Shown piece by piece: positions 42,273-53,480 of a stretch of 64,000 nucleotides of DNA. Where the stretch lies: positions 2,618,102 through 2,682,101 of the forward strand of contig RPFO01000276.1 of NCBI GenBank assembly GCA_009746045.1, read 5' to 3'. How positions within the stretch are numbered: the stretch's first letter is position 1; each line of letters opens with the position of its first letter. The notes under the pieces were generated by a model. The model was not told the DNA's origin. It was given only the letters and a program-made list of their open reading frames with translations, and searched no databases. Both the position numbers and the translations under genes were made by a program. The stretch is from Mesostigma viride. Taxonomy: Eukaryota > Streptophyta > Mesostigmatophyceae > Mesostigmatales > Mesostigmataceae.

Positions 42273-43553
42273 CCAGTTCCTCGCACAGGATCGAACGGAA
42301 GCTCTTCGTGAAGCAGAAGGGGGGGGCGGCTATCAACTACCGCGACACGTCCTGGCTCTACACCTTTGACGAACCAAGCCAACGACTGTTTATCTTGACC
42401 AGCCACTACCAGCGCAGCCTCGGCGACCTCAACACAGCGCTCAGCGCCCCCGCCCCCGCACAGCCGGCAGCCCCATTGGCTCCCTCCCTCTGCAAGGATG
42501 ACATCCGCGCAGTGCTGGATCGAGGAGCACGTGACCTGGCCGCTGGCCGAGAAGCTGACCTCGCTGAACACGACGCTCAACACGGTGGAGGCCCGGGTCT
42601 CCAATGTGGAAACCAAGGTCGTCCACAAGCTCCAGCCCCAGTTCACGACGCTGCACACCGCGGCGCAAGCTTCGGAAACGCATGCTGCACTTGTCTCTCG
42701 CCTTAACCAGGTGGAGGGCAAGTGCGGCGTGCTAGCTCATGAAGAAGCTTGAGGCCATCACCGCCCACACCGAGGCCCTGGCCACACAGGTCCCCAAGAT
42801 AGCGGAGCAGACGGCCATGCACCATTGCATCCCATTGCCGCCAACGCACGGTACACAACCCGCCATAGCCTTAGCCTAGTCCTAGTACAGCCATGCTACG
42901 CCCTGGCTATGTTCAGATTACTTGCCCACGCTATACTTGTTATGCCACGCTTACATATGGGTCTTATTGCACCCACAGTTTGCCGGATCGTTAGCCTGTC
43001 CTTAGCTAGAGCGCCCGAATGCAGCTGTGGCATGCCTTTGGCATGAAGGAGACTGGGGGTCTCTGCCCTTTCTCCTGTAGTGCACACACAGGGATTACAA
43101 GCACCGGCTTCGGTGCTCCGTGACTCCCCAACGGGAGCACGTGTTTAATTGATTGCCACCGCCAGGCCCAGCAACGGGAGGTCACCGACCGCGCTCGCCG
43201 CGAGTGCCGAGTGGTGCTACGTCGCTTCCCCCAGAAGCCAGGTGAGACGTCAACCTCCCTTGCTGACGAGCTCAAGAACCAGCTTCTTACCCTCATGGGC
43301 CTGGTAGGTGAGGTAGTGAACTGCGTGGGTGCCACCGCCTTCCCCACTCACGGGACAAGGCGGCTCCCCCACCAGTCCTGCTCATGCACCTTCCCGGCTC
43401 CCGGCTGAGGATAGGCAGCGGTTCCTCTCTCGTCGCAAGAGGTTGCACGACCTCACCTGGAATTAAGTCCTCTGGATGACGACCTGACCCCCGCTCAGCA
43501 ACAGCAGCGACGCGACCTGTGGCTGGAATACCTCCGCCATATACATAAGCACT
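42273..43553 (+). pseudogene. ORF1-only non-LTR copy (family B), part 1, damaged
   Basis: It matches the ORF1 of the complete element at 43564-45605 from codon ~65 on, with several indels. A 3'-UTR-type insertion (42835-43152) replaces about 110 bp. It is interrupted at 43553 by the complete element and resumes at 45616. Confidence 0.8.
42835..43152 (+). mobile_element. Short 3'-end insertion of a half-LINE (type 2 3' UTR)
   Basis: It is 5'-truncated 3' UTR sequence (from GCCGCCAACGCACGG) ending with the hairpin GTGCTCCGTGACTCCCCAACG...GAGCAC and a short TTTAATTGATT tail. The ATTGCC on both sides may be the target duplication. Confidence 0.65.
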
Positions 43554-43740
43554 ATACATAAGCGCTGTGACGAAAATGGCTGACGGCGGTATGGCTGACG
43601 GCGGCGTTCAGATCTTTTGCGTCTGAGCCCCAAATTCGGTCAGACCACTTGCATTCGATGCGCCTTTCTAAGACGCACTTGCCAGTATAAACGGTTACGG
43701 CTGCCACGCAGTATAGACAAAGTTACGCACGTGACCAGCT

Positions 43741-45106
43741 ATGACGACTACCAAAGCAAAACGAGGGCTGGAAAAGGAGCTGGCACAGCTTCCCAGCGCC
43801 CATGCAGCCCAACCCTCTCGCCCTCGCCATTGTTCAGCCGACAGGCTTACCCGCCAAACCCTCGCCAAGCGCCTCGCCTGAACCCAAGAAACCATGCCAC
43901 GATCGCCACAAATGGAGCCACTTCTTGCCCGGCGACGGAATGTTCTCCCTCGTCGAGTGGCAGAAACTGTCGCCGCAGGAATGCGTCGAGGTTCTCGAGT
44001 TCCTCGTACAGGAACGGAAGCTCTTCGTGGCCATGAAGGGGGGGGCGGCTATCGACTACCGCGACACGTCCTGGCTCTACCAGATTGACGAACCAAGCCA
44101 ACGCCTGTTTATCTTGACCAGCCACTACCAGCGCAGCGTCGGCGACATCGGCCGAGCGATCAACGCCAGCCTCGCACAGCCGGCTGCCCCATCGGCTCCC
44201 TCCCTCTGCAAGGATGACCTCCGCGCAGTGCTGGAGGAGCACGTGACCTGGCCGCTGGCCGAGCAGCTGACATCGCTGAACACCACGCTCAACAAGGTCG
44301 AGGCCCGGGTCTCCAACGTGGAAACCAAGGTCGTCCACAAGCTCCAACCCCAGTTCACGGCGCTACACACCGCGGAGCAGGCTTCGGAAAAGCATGCTAC
44401 ACTTGTCTCTCGCCTTAACCAGGTGGAGGGAAAGTGTGGCGTGCTCCTGAAGAAGCTTGAGGCCATCACCGCCCACACCGAGGCCCTGGCCACACAGGTC
44501 CCCAAGATAGCGGAGCAGACGGCCACCATTGCATCCCAGCCACCCCGGCAGGATGCTGGTGACCTCCCGCCGCTCTCCTACGCGGACCTGCTGCGGTCAG
44601 CGACCGCCTCCACCACCGACGCCATCGCCACAAAGCTCCAGGAGCTGGAGAACCACCGCCAGGCCCAGCAACGGGAGGTCACCGACCGCGCTCGCCGCGA
44701 GTGCCGAGTGGTGCTACGTCGCTTCCCCCAGAAGCCAGGTGAGACGTCAACCTCTCTTGCTGACGAGCTCAAGAACCAGCTTCTTACCCTCATGGGCCTG
44801 GTAGGTGAGGTAGCACTGAGCGGGTGCCACCGCCTTCCCCACTCACGGGACAAGGCGGCTCCCCCACCAGTCCTCCTCACCTTCCCCTCCCCTGAGGATA
44901 AGCAGCGGTTCCTCTCTCGTCGCAAGCGGTTGCACGACCTCACCTGGACGCTGGATGACGACCTCACCCCCGCTCAGCAACAGCAGCGACGCGACCTGTG
45001 GCCGGAATACCTCCGCCATAAGCAGGACCCCCAGAAGCCCAAGGTGTACTGGAGGGGCGGGGACCTGATGATCAACCACAAGATGTGGACGCCCCCAGCG
45101 GGCTAG
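43741..45106 (+). CDS. ORF1-like RNA-binding protein (coiled coil, RRM, CTD), family B
   Basis: The main frame runs from 43802 (434 aa). An ATG at 43741 in another frame starts a Thr/Lys/Arg-rich N terminus like that of the second family, so a 1-nt break near 43800-43860 is possible. An N-terminal globular part (residues ~45-110) is followed by a long coiled coil (~140-300) and an RRM-like region (RRECRVVLRRFP, then LLTFPSPEDKQRFL). The C-terminal domain has LDDDLTPAQQQQRRDLW and ends near WRGGDLMINHKMW. This is the plan of L1 ORF1p, a trimeric RNA chaperone that coats element RNA. Confidence 0.7.
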
Positions 45107-45605
45107 AATAGCAATAGCCCTAGATTGTAACCATTGGCGTCACTGCCGCTAAGGCAGCCATGCCTAGACTGTTTGCCTAGCTGTGCCAACACACCTAGTC
45201 ACGTGCCGCCAACGCACGGTCCACAACCAGCCATAGCCTACTAGTACAGCCATGCTACGCCCTGGCTATGTTTAGCCAAGCCATGCCTATAATGGGACCC
45301 CCCCATGGATGTTGCATTAAGAATTTAGCCATGCTATGCCATGCAGAGAGATGCTCTCTGTCGAGAAGCCATGTCCTAGCTCTTGTATAGCCATGCTGAT
45401 CTTCCTCCCTCACAGGCATGCTCCCCCCTTACCCGGGCATAGCGTGATAGACCATGAGGGTGCAGGTGCCCTGGTGCACCTAGAGCAAGGGTAGCTTACA
45501 TTCCCACCCTTGCATGAAGTAGCCTAGGATGTATTAAAAGCCATATGCCCCTTCTCAGGGATATGCGCTACATTGACTCCCAACGGAGCGATGTTGATAA
45601 TAATA
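45107..45605 (+). other. 3' UTR of the complete half-LINE (type 1)
   Basis: It begins with sequence shared with type 2 3' UTRs (GCCGCCAACGCACGG, near 45206), then switches near 45270 to type 1 sequence shared with 27120-27565 and 52670-53133. It ends with GACTCCCAACGGAG and GATGTTGATAATAAT. Confidence 0.7.
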
Positions 45606-45615
45606 ATACATAAGC

Positions 45616-46039
45616 AGGACCCCCAGAAGCCCAAGGTGTACTGGAGGGGCGGGGACCTGATGATCAACCACAAGATGTGGACGCCCCCAGCGGGCTAGTA
45701 GCAATAGCCCTAGCTTGTATCCATTGGAGTCACTGCCGCTAAGGCAGCCATGCTTACAGTGTATAGTTAGCCATGCTTACAGTGTAGTTAGAATGTTGCC
45801 TAGCTGTGCCAACATACCTAGTCACGTGCCGCCAACGCACGGTACACAACCAGCCATAGCCTTAGCCTAGTCCTCGTACAGCCATGCTACGCCCTGGCTA
45901 TGTTCAGATCACTTGCCCATGCTACTTGTTATGCCACGCTCACATGGGTCTTATTGCACCCACAGTTTGCCGGATCGGTATAGCATGTCCTTTTAGCTAG
46001 CGCGCCCGAATGCAGCTGTGGCATGCCTTTGGCATGAAG
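45616..46039 (+). pseudogene. ORF1-only copy (family B), part 2: ORF end and type 2 3' UTR
   Basis: It continues the host copy from 43553: 28 codons to the stop near 45698, then a type 2 3' UTR. It breaks off at GGCATGAAG before the terminal hairpin. A T-T-A-C-A-G-T-G-T-A-T repeat is duplicated near 45760-45790. Confidence 0.75.
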
Positions 46040-46340
46040 TTAGACGCCGCAAGGCCCGCACCTTCAAAGAACAGCTAGTAGAGGACATGGGCAGTGGCCT
46101 AGGCCTCTCCGCGTGATTTGGAAGAAGATGATGGACCAGGCCAAGTGGGCCCAGGTCATAGAGGACAACGAGCCCCCCCCGGCCTGTGGGGAAGCGCCCG
46201 CGTGTGCAAACCCACGGGAGGCATGCCAGACAGCTCCCCTAGGGCAGCGCGATGTTGTTTAGATAGACGTGGTAGTAATGCTGTTAGATAGAGGTTGTAG
46301 GTAGCTGATATAGATAGATTAGACCGATAGTACTGTTTGC
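46040..46340. other. Short coding-like fragment before the ATCC array
   Basis: On the plus strand 46040-46110 reads a basic peptide (RRRKARTFKEQL) to a stop. Another frame then reads [18 protein letters not shown] to about 46200. It may be the end of a lost gene and is not identified. The rest is unremarkable sequence leading into the array. Confidence 0.3.
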
Positions 46341-47938
46341 ATCCATCCATCCATCCATCCATCCATCCATCCATCCATCCATCCATCCATCCATCCATCC
46401 ATCCATCCATCCATCCATCCATCCATCCATCCATCCATCCATCCATCCATCCATCCATCCATCCATCCATCCATCCATCCATCCATCCATCCATCCATCC
46501 ATCCATCCATCCATCCATCCATCCATCCATCCATCCATCCATCCATCCATCCATCCATCCATCCATCCATCCATCCATCCATCCATCCATCCATCCATCC
46601 ATCCATCCATCCATCCATCCATCCATCCATCCATCCATCCATCCATCCATCCATCCATCCATCCATCCATCCATCCATCCATCCATCCATCCATCCATCC
46701 ATCCATCCATCCATCCATCCATCCATCCATCCATCCATCCATCCATCCATCCATCCATCCATCCATCCATCCATCCATCCATCCATCCATCCATCCATCC
46801 ATCCATCCATCCATCCATCCATCCATCCATCCATCCATCCATCCATCCATCCATCCATCCATCCATCCATCCATCCATCCATCCATCCATCCATCCATCC
46901 ATCCATCCATCCATCCATCCATCCATCCATCCATCCATCCATCCATCCATCCATCCATCCATCCATCCATCCATCCATCCATCCATCCATCCATCCATCC
47001 ATCCATCCATCCATCCATCCATCCATCCATCCATCCATCCATCCATCCATCCATCCATCCATCCATCCATCCATCCATCCATCCATCCATCCATCCATCC
47101 ATCCATCCATCCATCCATCCATCCATCCATCCATCCATCCATCCATCCATCCATCCATCCATCCATCCATCCATCCATCCATCCATCCATCCATCCATCC
47201 ATCCATCCATCCATCCATCCATCCATCCATCCATCCATCCATCCATCCATCCATCCATCCATCCATCCATCCATCCATCCATCCATCCATCCATCCATCC
47301 ATCCATCCATCCATCCATCCATCCATCCATCCATCCATCCATCCATCCATCCATCCATCCATCCATCCATCCATCCATCCATCCATCCATCCATCCATCC
47401 ATCCATCCATCCATCCATCCATCCATCCATCCATCCATCCATCCATCCATCCATCCATCCATCCATCCATCCATCCATCCATCCATCCATCCATCCATCC
47501 ATCCATCCATCCATCCATCCATCCATCCATCCATCCATCCATCCATCCATCCATCCATCCATCCATCCATCCATCCATCCATCCATCCATCCATCCATCC
47601 ATCCATCCATCCATCCATCCATCCATCCATCCATCCATCCATCCATCCATCCATCCATCCATCCATCCATCCATCCATCCATCCATCCATCCATCCATCC
47701 ATCCATCCATCCATCCATCCATCCATCCATCCATCCATCCATCCATCCATCCATCCATCCATCCATCCATCCATCCATCCATCCATCCATCCATCCATCC
47801 ATCCATCCATCCATCCATCCATCCATCCATCCATCCATCCATCCATCCATCCATCCATCCATCCATCCATCCATCCATCCATCCATCCATCCATCCATCC
47901 ATCCATCCATCCATCCATCCATCCATCCATCCATCCAT
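46341..47938. repeat. (ATCC)n microsatellite, 1.6 kb
   Basis: About 400 perfect copies of ATCC without visible interruption. It gives spurious open frames in all phases (MDGW on one strand, HPSI on the other). It ends at the CACTA transposon end. The same array continues on the far side of that transposon at 60456. Confidence 0.98.
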
Positions 47939-47994
47939 CACTATACTTTTCGTCCGAGGGTGGTAAAAAGCATCCGAGGCGTAAATTACGAGGT
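47939..47994 (+). repeat. Left terminal inverted repeat of the CACTA element
   Basis: Perfect inverted match to 60400-60455. It starts with CACTA, the name-giving end of the superfamily. Confidence 0.9.
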
Positions 47995-48440
47995 CTTATC
48001 TTACTACCTAGATCCGAGGCGTGAGATCCAACGCCGTAATCATTACTACGTAGGATGATAGGTAGTAATTTTACTAGCCGTAAGTAAAAGTAACGTTACG
48101 ACTGCACATCTTTGGTAGTACATTACCGACAGAGTAAATTACCGCGACGGGTCTTGGTTGGTAATCTACCACCTGTAGATTAGGTGCCAGTGATCCGATG
48201 CTGTAAGATACGTTTCAGTAAGTTACTTCGGGGATCTTTGCCTGTACACGGCCAGATGGATAATTATATTGTAATGGAGAAGTGGGAGAACGTGCGTGTC
48301 TATTAGCAAATGCAGCGAAATATAAAAATGTAGTTATCAGCCTTTTTCGCCTATTCAGCAGTTGTCGTTGTCGGCCGTTGTCATTAAGCGGCTATAGATT
48401 ATGTGTGCTGGGGCCGGTGAAAAGACGCTAGCAAAGTTCG
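47995..48440 (+). other. Left subterminal region of the CACTA element
   Basis: No gene. It holds scattered, diverged copies of the TAAATTAC/TTACTACCT motif in both orientations between 47980 and 48180, fewer and less regular than at the right end. Confidence 0.5.
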
Positions 48441-48446
48441 TCTGAA

Positions 48447-49290
48447 TGGCGTCCAATAGAGGGGATTTTATTCTTAGTGGATTGTTGGACGAGGAGAAGG
48501 CGAGGTTGCTGGCGGAGAATGCGAAAGAGCAGAGGGAAGCAGCGGAAGCCGTGCGTGGAAGATGAGGTAACGGGATGGAGTGTGGGCCCTGGCTTCTGGT
48601 TATGAAATGATGGCGGTTGCAGGCCAGCCGTGCTCGCTGGTAATGGGTGCGTGGTGTTGAAATCCAAGTTCTGCGCGTATTCTGTTTTTTGGTCAATGAT
48701 TGAAGGGATGTCGCCTTGTTTTATTTTTGTGCATCTGCGTCCCGTCGTGACTGCCTCGTCATGGACGCCCAGGGGTAGAAGTTCGAACGAGGGAATGATT
48801 TTTCAAACGCCTGGATATGTTATGATAGTACGAATAAATGGTAATGGGTAGAGGCGGCCAAAATTTTGTTGGAAGTGTGCCAACGCCGCACATACGACTT
48901 GAACAACCCTAGGTATCTTAGGAAAAGGAAACACGGATACGTCGGAGTGGAGGAAGAGGAAGACGATGACGATGGTGAAGACGGAGAGGTTTACAATGGA
49001 GGCCTTGAGAATGGGGAGACATTGAAGCAGGAGAGCAGGGTAGCGGTGAGTGGCCCGTCATGAATTACATTGTGGTTGCAGTTGTTAGCGAGGCGTGTTG
49101 ATTGCTTCTTGCCGCGGGTAATCGCTAGCGTGCATAACCTTCTTTTTTCAACAGGTGTTCTGGTGCATTGACTGCCGCAAAGCAATTAATGGGACTGATT
49201 ATGTGCCTATCATGCCGTTTGGGAATCATACATTGCCAACATTTCGTGTTTAGAAGGCGCGCCTTCAGAAGCATATTCAGCACCGCACGA
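48447..49290 (+). pseudogene. Possible spliced gene with a zinc-finger-like exon, unknown
   Basis: Exon-like blocks: 48447-48550 (MASNRGDF..., Glu/Ala-rich helix, possible GTGCGT donor); 48850-49038 (about 63 codons, LLEVCQRRTYDL then a poly-Glu/Asp run, possible donor GTAGCG); 49156-49290 after TTTTTTCAACAG. The last block has WCIDCRKA, later HIQHRT and an in-frame TAG at about 49251. The C-x2-C...H-x2-H spacing recalls a BED-like finger of transposases, but the assignment is weak. Splice sites are guesses from the sequence. Confidence 0.4.
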
Positions 49291-49306
49291 GCCAGGTGCT
49301 GAAGGC

Positions 49307-49555
49307 GTGCTTGGAGAGGAAGGGTATAAAGTGCGCATGACCGCATCGAAGAAGAAGAAGCAGCAGGAATCGGGCAAGACCATGATAACCGAGCCAGGAT
49401 TGGCTTTCGTGCATGCAGTACATGGTGCGGCGCAGGCAGTGAATGCTGCATCGATTGCAGCGGTGCAGCCTGTGGCCATGGCGGTGCAGGGCGCGGGTCC
49501 TGAAGTGTGGGCGTTGGCGAAGCAGATTCACGATGCTGTCATGGCCACGTTGTGA
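49307..49555 (+). CDS. Small unknown ORF, possible later exon
   Basis: 82 aa in a different frame from the preceding exon-like block. It has a Lys-rich start (KKKKQQ), then an Ala/Val-rich helical stretch. It may be a last exon of the gene before it or a chance ORF. It ends with TGA at 49555. Confidence 0.3.
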   Translation: MLGEEGYKVRMTASKKKKQQESGKTMITEPGLAFVHAVHGAAQAVNAASIAAVQPVAMAVQGAGPEVWALAKQIHDAVMATL

Positions 49556-50263
49556 AGCCAAGGAATGGGTGTTGGTTCCAGTCAGGTGCCTCGCCCGGAG
49601 GAAGCTTTTCTGCTGTAAGCAGAGGTGCGGCATCAAGCATTTGCAATCGCCATGAGAGCAGTGGAGATGTCTGCGGCATTGGGAGATCTGCAGACAATTG
49701 CAGGAGGACATTGTGCGGTACGCTTGTAGGGTGTATGCTGTGTTGTTCCGCTCGCTAATGGACATGTGCCCCTGTAACCTCTTCCAGGCTACTATCTCCT
49801 ATACACCTCTTCAGGCTTGAAAAGTAAATTGCTGTACGGTTCACAATTGGCATGGCTTGACATGCACGCGTCCTTGACTGTGGTCTGCATGGGTTTGGGG
49901 TTTAGCGGTTTACATCAGACTCAGCTGTGTATCTGCTTAATCAGCCGACGTGTCACATGGGGACAGCAACGGCGCTGGGATGCAGCCCGGTGTGAATGCG
50001 AGTAAGGTACGCGCTGTCATGCATGACGGATGGGTCGTGGAAGCCACGACCCACGTTTTTGTGTGTGCACGGGGGGGCTAGGGTGCCAGTCCTTGTGTTG
50101 CTGCCATCCATATGGGCATGGATATGCGGGAAGCTTTCCCCGTACCCATACTTAATGATGCATGGACTGGTTGTGTCAGCCAAGGGTTTAGCTGTCGTGG
50201 GTTTGCTGACTGATCATGGCAGGCTGCTAGGCTGGTGCTAGAACAGCCATAGCGCGGTTACTG
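49556..50263. other. Unassigned sequence in the CACTA element
   Basis: Several short open stretches and acceptor-like pyrimidine-AG sites (for example CTCTTCCAG at 49785 and CTCTTCAG at 49815), but no continuous coding sequence that I can support. Confidence 0.3.
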
Positions 50264-50970
50264 CTATGTCTTGCCCGTGCTAACTGATGCTGCAGCCATG
50301 CGTGGAGCGCGAATCGTCCCGTGAGGAGAAGGAGGAGGCGGGGCCGGTGCACCCACGGGCAGGGCCGGAGAAGAAGGAGGCGGAGCACCCAGTGTGGGAG
50401 AAGGAGAAGGCGGGGAAGCACTGAAGCTCCACCCCATGTCAGGCCTGTAGTATAGGTGCCAGTTAACTAAACCCATGCACGTGCAGGTTGTAGCTCAGAA
50501 TGTATTAAAAATCATATGCCCCTTTGCAGGTATATATGTGTAACAGTGACATGTGTAACAGTGACTCCCAACGGATCTATGTTCCTAATGTATTAAATTC
50601 TTACTGAATAATTGTTGTATTTATGAACCCATGAAGAGCAAAGCCCGGTGGGGAGTACATGTAACGCATTACCACGAGAAGGGGTCCCCACACCGCATTT
50701 CTTCGCTCTCTGTTCCTATGCAGAACAAGAAGAGGTGGAAGACCAATGTCCCGGCTCACACGCCAGCCCATGTGGGTAAGCCCCCTCCCCCAAAGCGGAA
50801 GGGGCGCTTTGGGGAGAAGTGTAGTTAGGATTTTGTAGACTAGATAGCTTAGAGTTAGCTTATTTCGATGTCGCGGCTTGACCCACCTCTACCCATTCAG
50901 CAAGGAATATGCATGTGCTGCATGATCTCCCAACGGAGGCATGTTATAATTTTATTTGATTCTTTAATGT
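50264..50970 (+). mobile_element. Two diverged half-LINE-like 3' ends
   Basis: The CTCCCAACGGA hairpin motif occurs at about 50566 and 50926, each followed by AT-rich sequence (ATGTTCCTAATGTATT and CATGTTATAATTTTATT). This is the same layout as the 3' ends at 27530 and 45580. A 65-codon Lys/Pro-rich ORF (50631-50828) precedes the second hairpin and is not identified. Confidence 0.45.
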
Positions 50971-51307
50971 AGTGTCTTGGGGCATGATGCAGATGAGATT
51001 TGTAACTTCCGTGTAATTATGTTTCTAAAGAGATTAGCATAGTACTCTAAACATGCCCATGCGCATGACACGCAAGTACTAACTTACTTACACCAGACCT
51101 GGCAATAAACAAGCATTGATGGGATGGACCCAGCGATACATAATGGGCGTGCATGCATAAAAAATATACACTATGCATGGCCCAATGGGCATGCATTCAA
51201 ATAATTACAAATGAAGGCCGACATGAGAGCACTGAAGCCAAACTAGACCGGGCCACAATTAACCCTCCAGCACCAAAGTTCCACTGCATGATGTAAGACA
51301 AGCCTGA
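50971..51307. other. Unassigned spacer
   Basis: AT-rich with repeated GGGCATGCAT motifs near 51145-51195. No gene seen. Confidence 0.3.
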
Positions 51308-51806
51308 CATCCATCCATCCATCCATCCATCCATCCATCCATCCATCCATCCATCCATCCATCCATCCATCCATCCATCCATCCATCCATCCATCCATCC
51401 ATCCATCCATCCATCCATCCATCCATCCATCCATCCATCCATCCATCCATCCATCCATCCATCCATCCATCCATCCATCCATCCATCCATCCATCCATCC
51501 ATCCATCCATCCATCCATCCATCCATCCATCCATCCATCCATCCATCCATCCATCCATCCATCCATCCATCCATCCATCCATCCATCCATCCATCCATCC
51601 ATCCATCCATCCATCCATCCATCCATCCATCCATCCATCCATCCATCCATCCATCCATCCATCCATCCATCCATCCATCCATCCATCCATCCATCCATCC
51701 ATCCATCCATCCATCCATCCATCCATCCATCCATCCATCCATCCATCCATCCATCCATCCATCCATCCATCCATCCATCCATCCATCCATCCATCCATCC
51801 ATCCAT
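51308..51806. repeat. (ATCC)n microsatellite inside the CACTA element
   Basis: About 125 perfect units in the same orientation as the outer arrays. It is followed by ATCGGGG, as the array ending at 60670 also is. Confidence 0.97.
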
Positions 51807-51859
51807 TGATCGGGGTATCAAGGAGACAACCAGCGCAGGCCAGAAATCGGGAGAATCAG

Positions 51860-52180
51860 AAATCGGGGTATAGTCCTAGTACAGCCATGCTACGTCCTGG
51901 CTATGATGAGATTACTTGCCCACGCTCCTAGTGTTATGCCATGCTCACATGGGTCTTATTGCACCCACAGATTGCCGGATCGTTAGCGTGTCCGTTTAGC
52001 TAGCGTTCCCGAATGCAGCTGTGGCATGCCTTAGGCATGAAGGAGACTGGGGGTCTCTGCCCTTTCTCCTGTTGTGCACACACAGGGATTAAAAGCACTT
52101 CGGTGCTCCGTGACTCCCCAACGGGAGCACGTGTTTAATTAATTAATTAATTAATTAATTAATTAATTAATTAATTAATC
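51860..52180 (+). mobile_element. 5'-truncated half-LINE, type 2 3' UTR with AATT tail
   Basis: 3' UTR only, from about GTCCTAGTACAGCC, ending with the hairpin GTGCTCCGTGACTCCCC...GAGCAC and a long (TTAA)n tail (52133-52180). Confidence 0.75.
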
Positions 52181-52257
52181 GGGGTTAACTAATGCTCCTT
52201 GACTCCCTAATGGGGGCATGAGTTTAATAAATGAATTAAGTAGTTAGTTAATAAATC
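52181..52257 (+). other. Very short half-LINE 3' end
   Basis: ATCGGGGTTAACTAATGCTCC then GACTCCCTAATGGGGGCATG and TTAATAAATGAATTAAG: a diverged copy of just the terminal hairpin and tail. A similar piece is at 60668-60740. Confidence 0.45.
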
Positions 52258-53133
52258 AGGTTGATTCAGATGAGGTCCCTGCTGGTTCCTTGTGGACTGG
52301 CCAGCCAGGGAGCCTTCTTGAGGCATTTAAGCGCGCCATTCTTGCCCCCATGTTACTCACTGGTGAGCTGGACATGTCGGCTGTCCGCCTCCCCCGCGCG
52401 CGGGGGAAGGCTGGCCCGGCCCCCGTGCTCCTCACCTTTAAGTACATGGCGGACAAGCTGGCGTTCCTTAAATGCCGCAAGAAGCTCTCGGAGACTCGCT
52501 TCACGCTGGACGACGACTTGACCCTGGCCCAGCAACAACGGCGACGCGAGCTATGGCCGGCCTACCTTCAGCTCCGGCAGAGCGCAAGGGGGAAGCCGGT
52601 ATACTGGAGGGGGGCGGTCATCCACGTTGACCACAAGCCCTGGCAGCCCCCTCCTGCCACCTCAGACTAGGAATATATATACCAGTAGTGTAGATTAGTA
52701 AGGCTTAGCCTAGCATGTGGCCCACGCGCATGTGCGCCCATAATGGCCCCCATGGATGATGCCTTCAACATTTAGCCATGCTTTGTCTATAATGGGACCC
52801 CCATGGATGTTGCATTAAGAACTTAGCCATGCTATGCCATGCAGAGAGATGCTCTCTGTCGAGAAGCCATGCCCTAGCCCTTGCATAGCCATGATGATCT
52901 TCCTCCCCCGTGCCAGGATCCCCTTAGCTGGGTTGAACCTGAGACAGCATGGTGGTGCCGGTGCCCTTGCGGCACCTAGAGCAAGTGTTGCTTACATTCC
53001 CACCCTTGCATGAAGTAGCCTAGGATGTATTTAAAGCCATATGCCCCTTCTCAGGGATATGTGCTACATTGACTCCCAACGGAGTGATTTTTGATCAGAG
53101 TGATGTTGATAATTAATTAATTAATTAATTAAT
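52258..53133 (+). mobile_element. 5'-truncated half-LINE, third ORF1 variant, type 1 3' UTR
   Basis: It holds the last ~125 codons of an ORF1-like gene (52290-52670: RRM part VRLPRARGKAGP, then LDDDLTLAQQQRRRELW) and a type 1 3' UTR. The terminal hairpin near 53078 is followed by a small duplication (GAGTGAT) and an (ATTA)n tail. It is less similar to the copy at 26633 than that copy is to 62447-63877. Confidence 0.8.
52290..52670 (+). pseudogene. ORF1-like protein, C-terminal fragment
   Basis: 126 codons to a TAG at 52668. It has the C-terminal half of the RRM-like fold and the CTD ending near YWRGAVIHVDHKPW. It lacks the N-terminal and coiled-coil parts owing to 5' truncation. Confidence 0.7.
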
Positions 53134-53480
53134 GGTCAGGCCCTTGCCGACCATGTAAGAACGAACCTGTTAGGCGACGCAGTGGCCAACATTGGACATA
53201 CCGCCATATGTTTGTCTCCGCGATATGATTTTAGCTGACATGCAGAGCACAGACACTGTTGGCGTCATCCGCTCAACCCCTCTTATTCAGACATGGGACC
53301 TCGGATATGTAGGATTAGTAGCGTTGCCCAGGCGGACATTGTCAAAGACTACGACCCCCCAGTTGTGGGTCCTAGGAAATTTAACAAGCATGATTGTCTC
53401 CTTGTTGATAGGCATTAATTAATCCTTGATGATAGGCATTGCTTGCGTGCAAGAGTAGCTCGAGGCCCATATTTTAGACT
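53134..53480 (+). other. Decayed coding-like sequence, unidentified
   Basis: One plus frame reads protein-like text with stops (around IVKDYDPPVVGPRKF near 53335-53380). It may be a remnant of a transposase or other gene. No domain is recognised. Confidence 0.25.

Larger units (their letters stand above)
43564..45605 (+). mobile_element. Complete ORF1-only non-LTR retrotransposon ('half-LINE'), family B
   Basis: 2042 bp flanked by the 10-bp duplication ATACATAAGC (43554-43563 and 45606-45615). It has a ~180-nt 5' UTR, one ORF1-like gene, a ~500-nt 3' UTR with the hairpin CTCCCAACGGAG near 45580, and a TAA-repeat tail. No reverse transcriptase or endonuclease is encoded. It inserted into an older copy of its own family. 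The design parallels mammalian HAL1 elements. Confidence 0.85.

Noticed and set aside
46156-48058. Open frames of 540-592 codons of pure MDGW or HPSI repeats
   Set aside because: They come only from the ATCC microsatellite, which has no stop codon in any phase on either strand.
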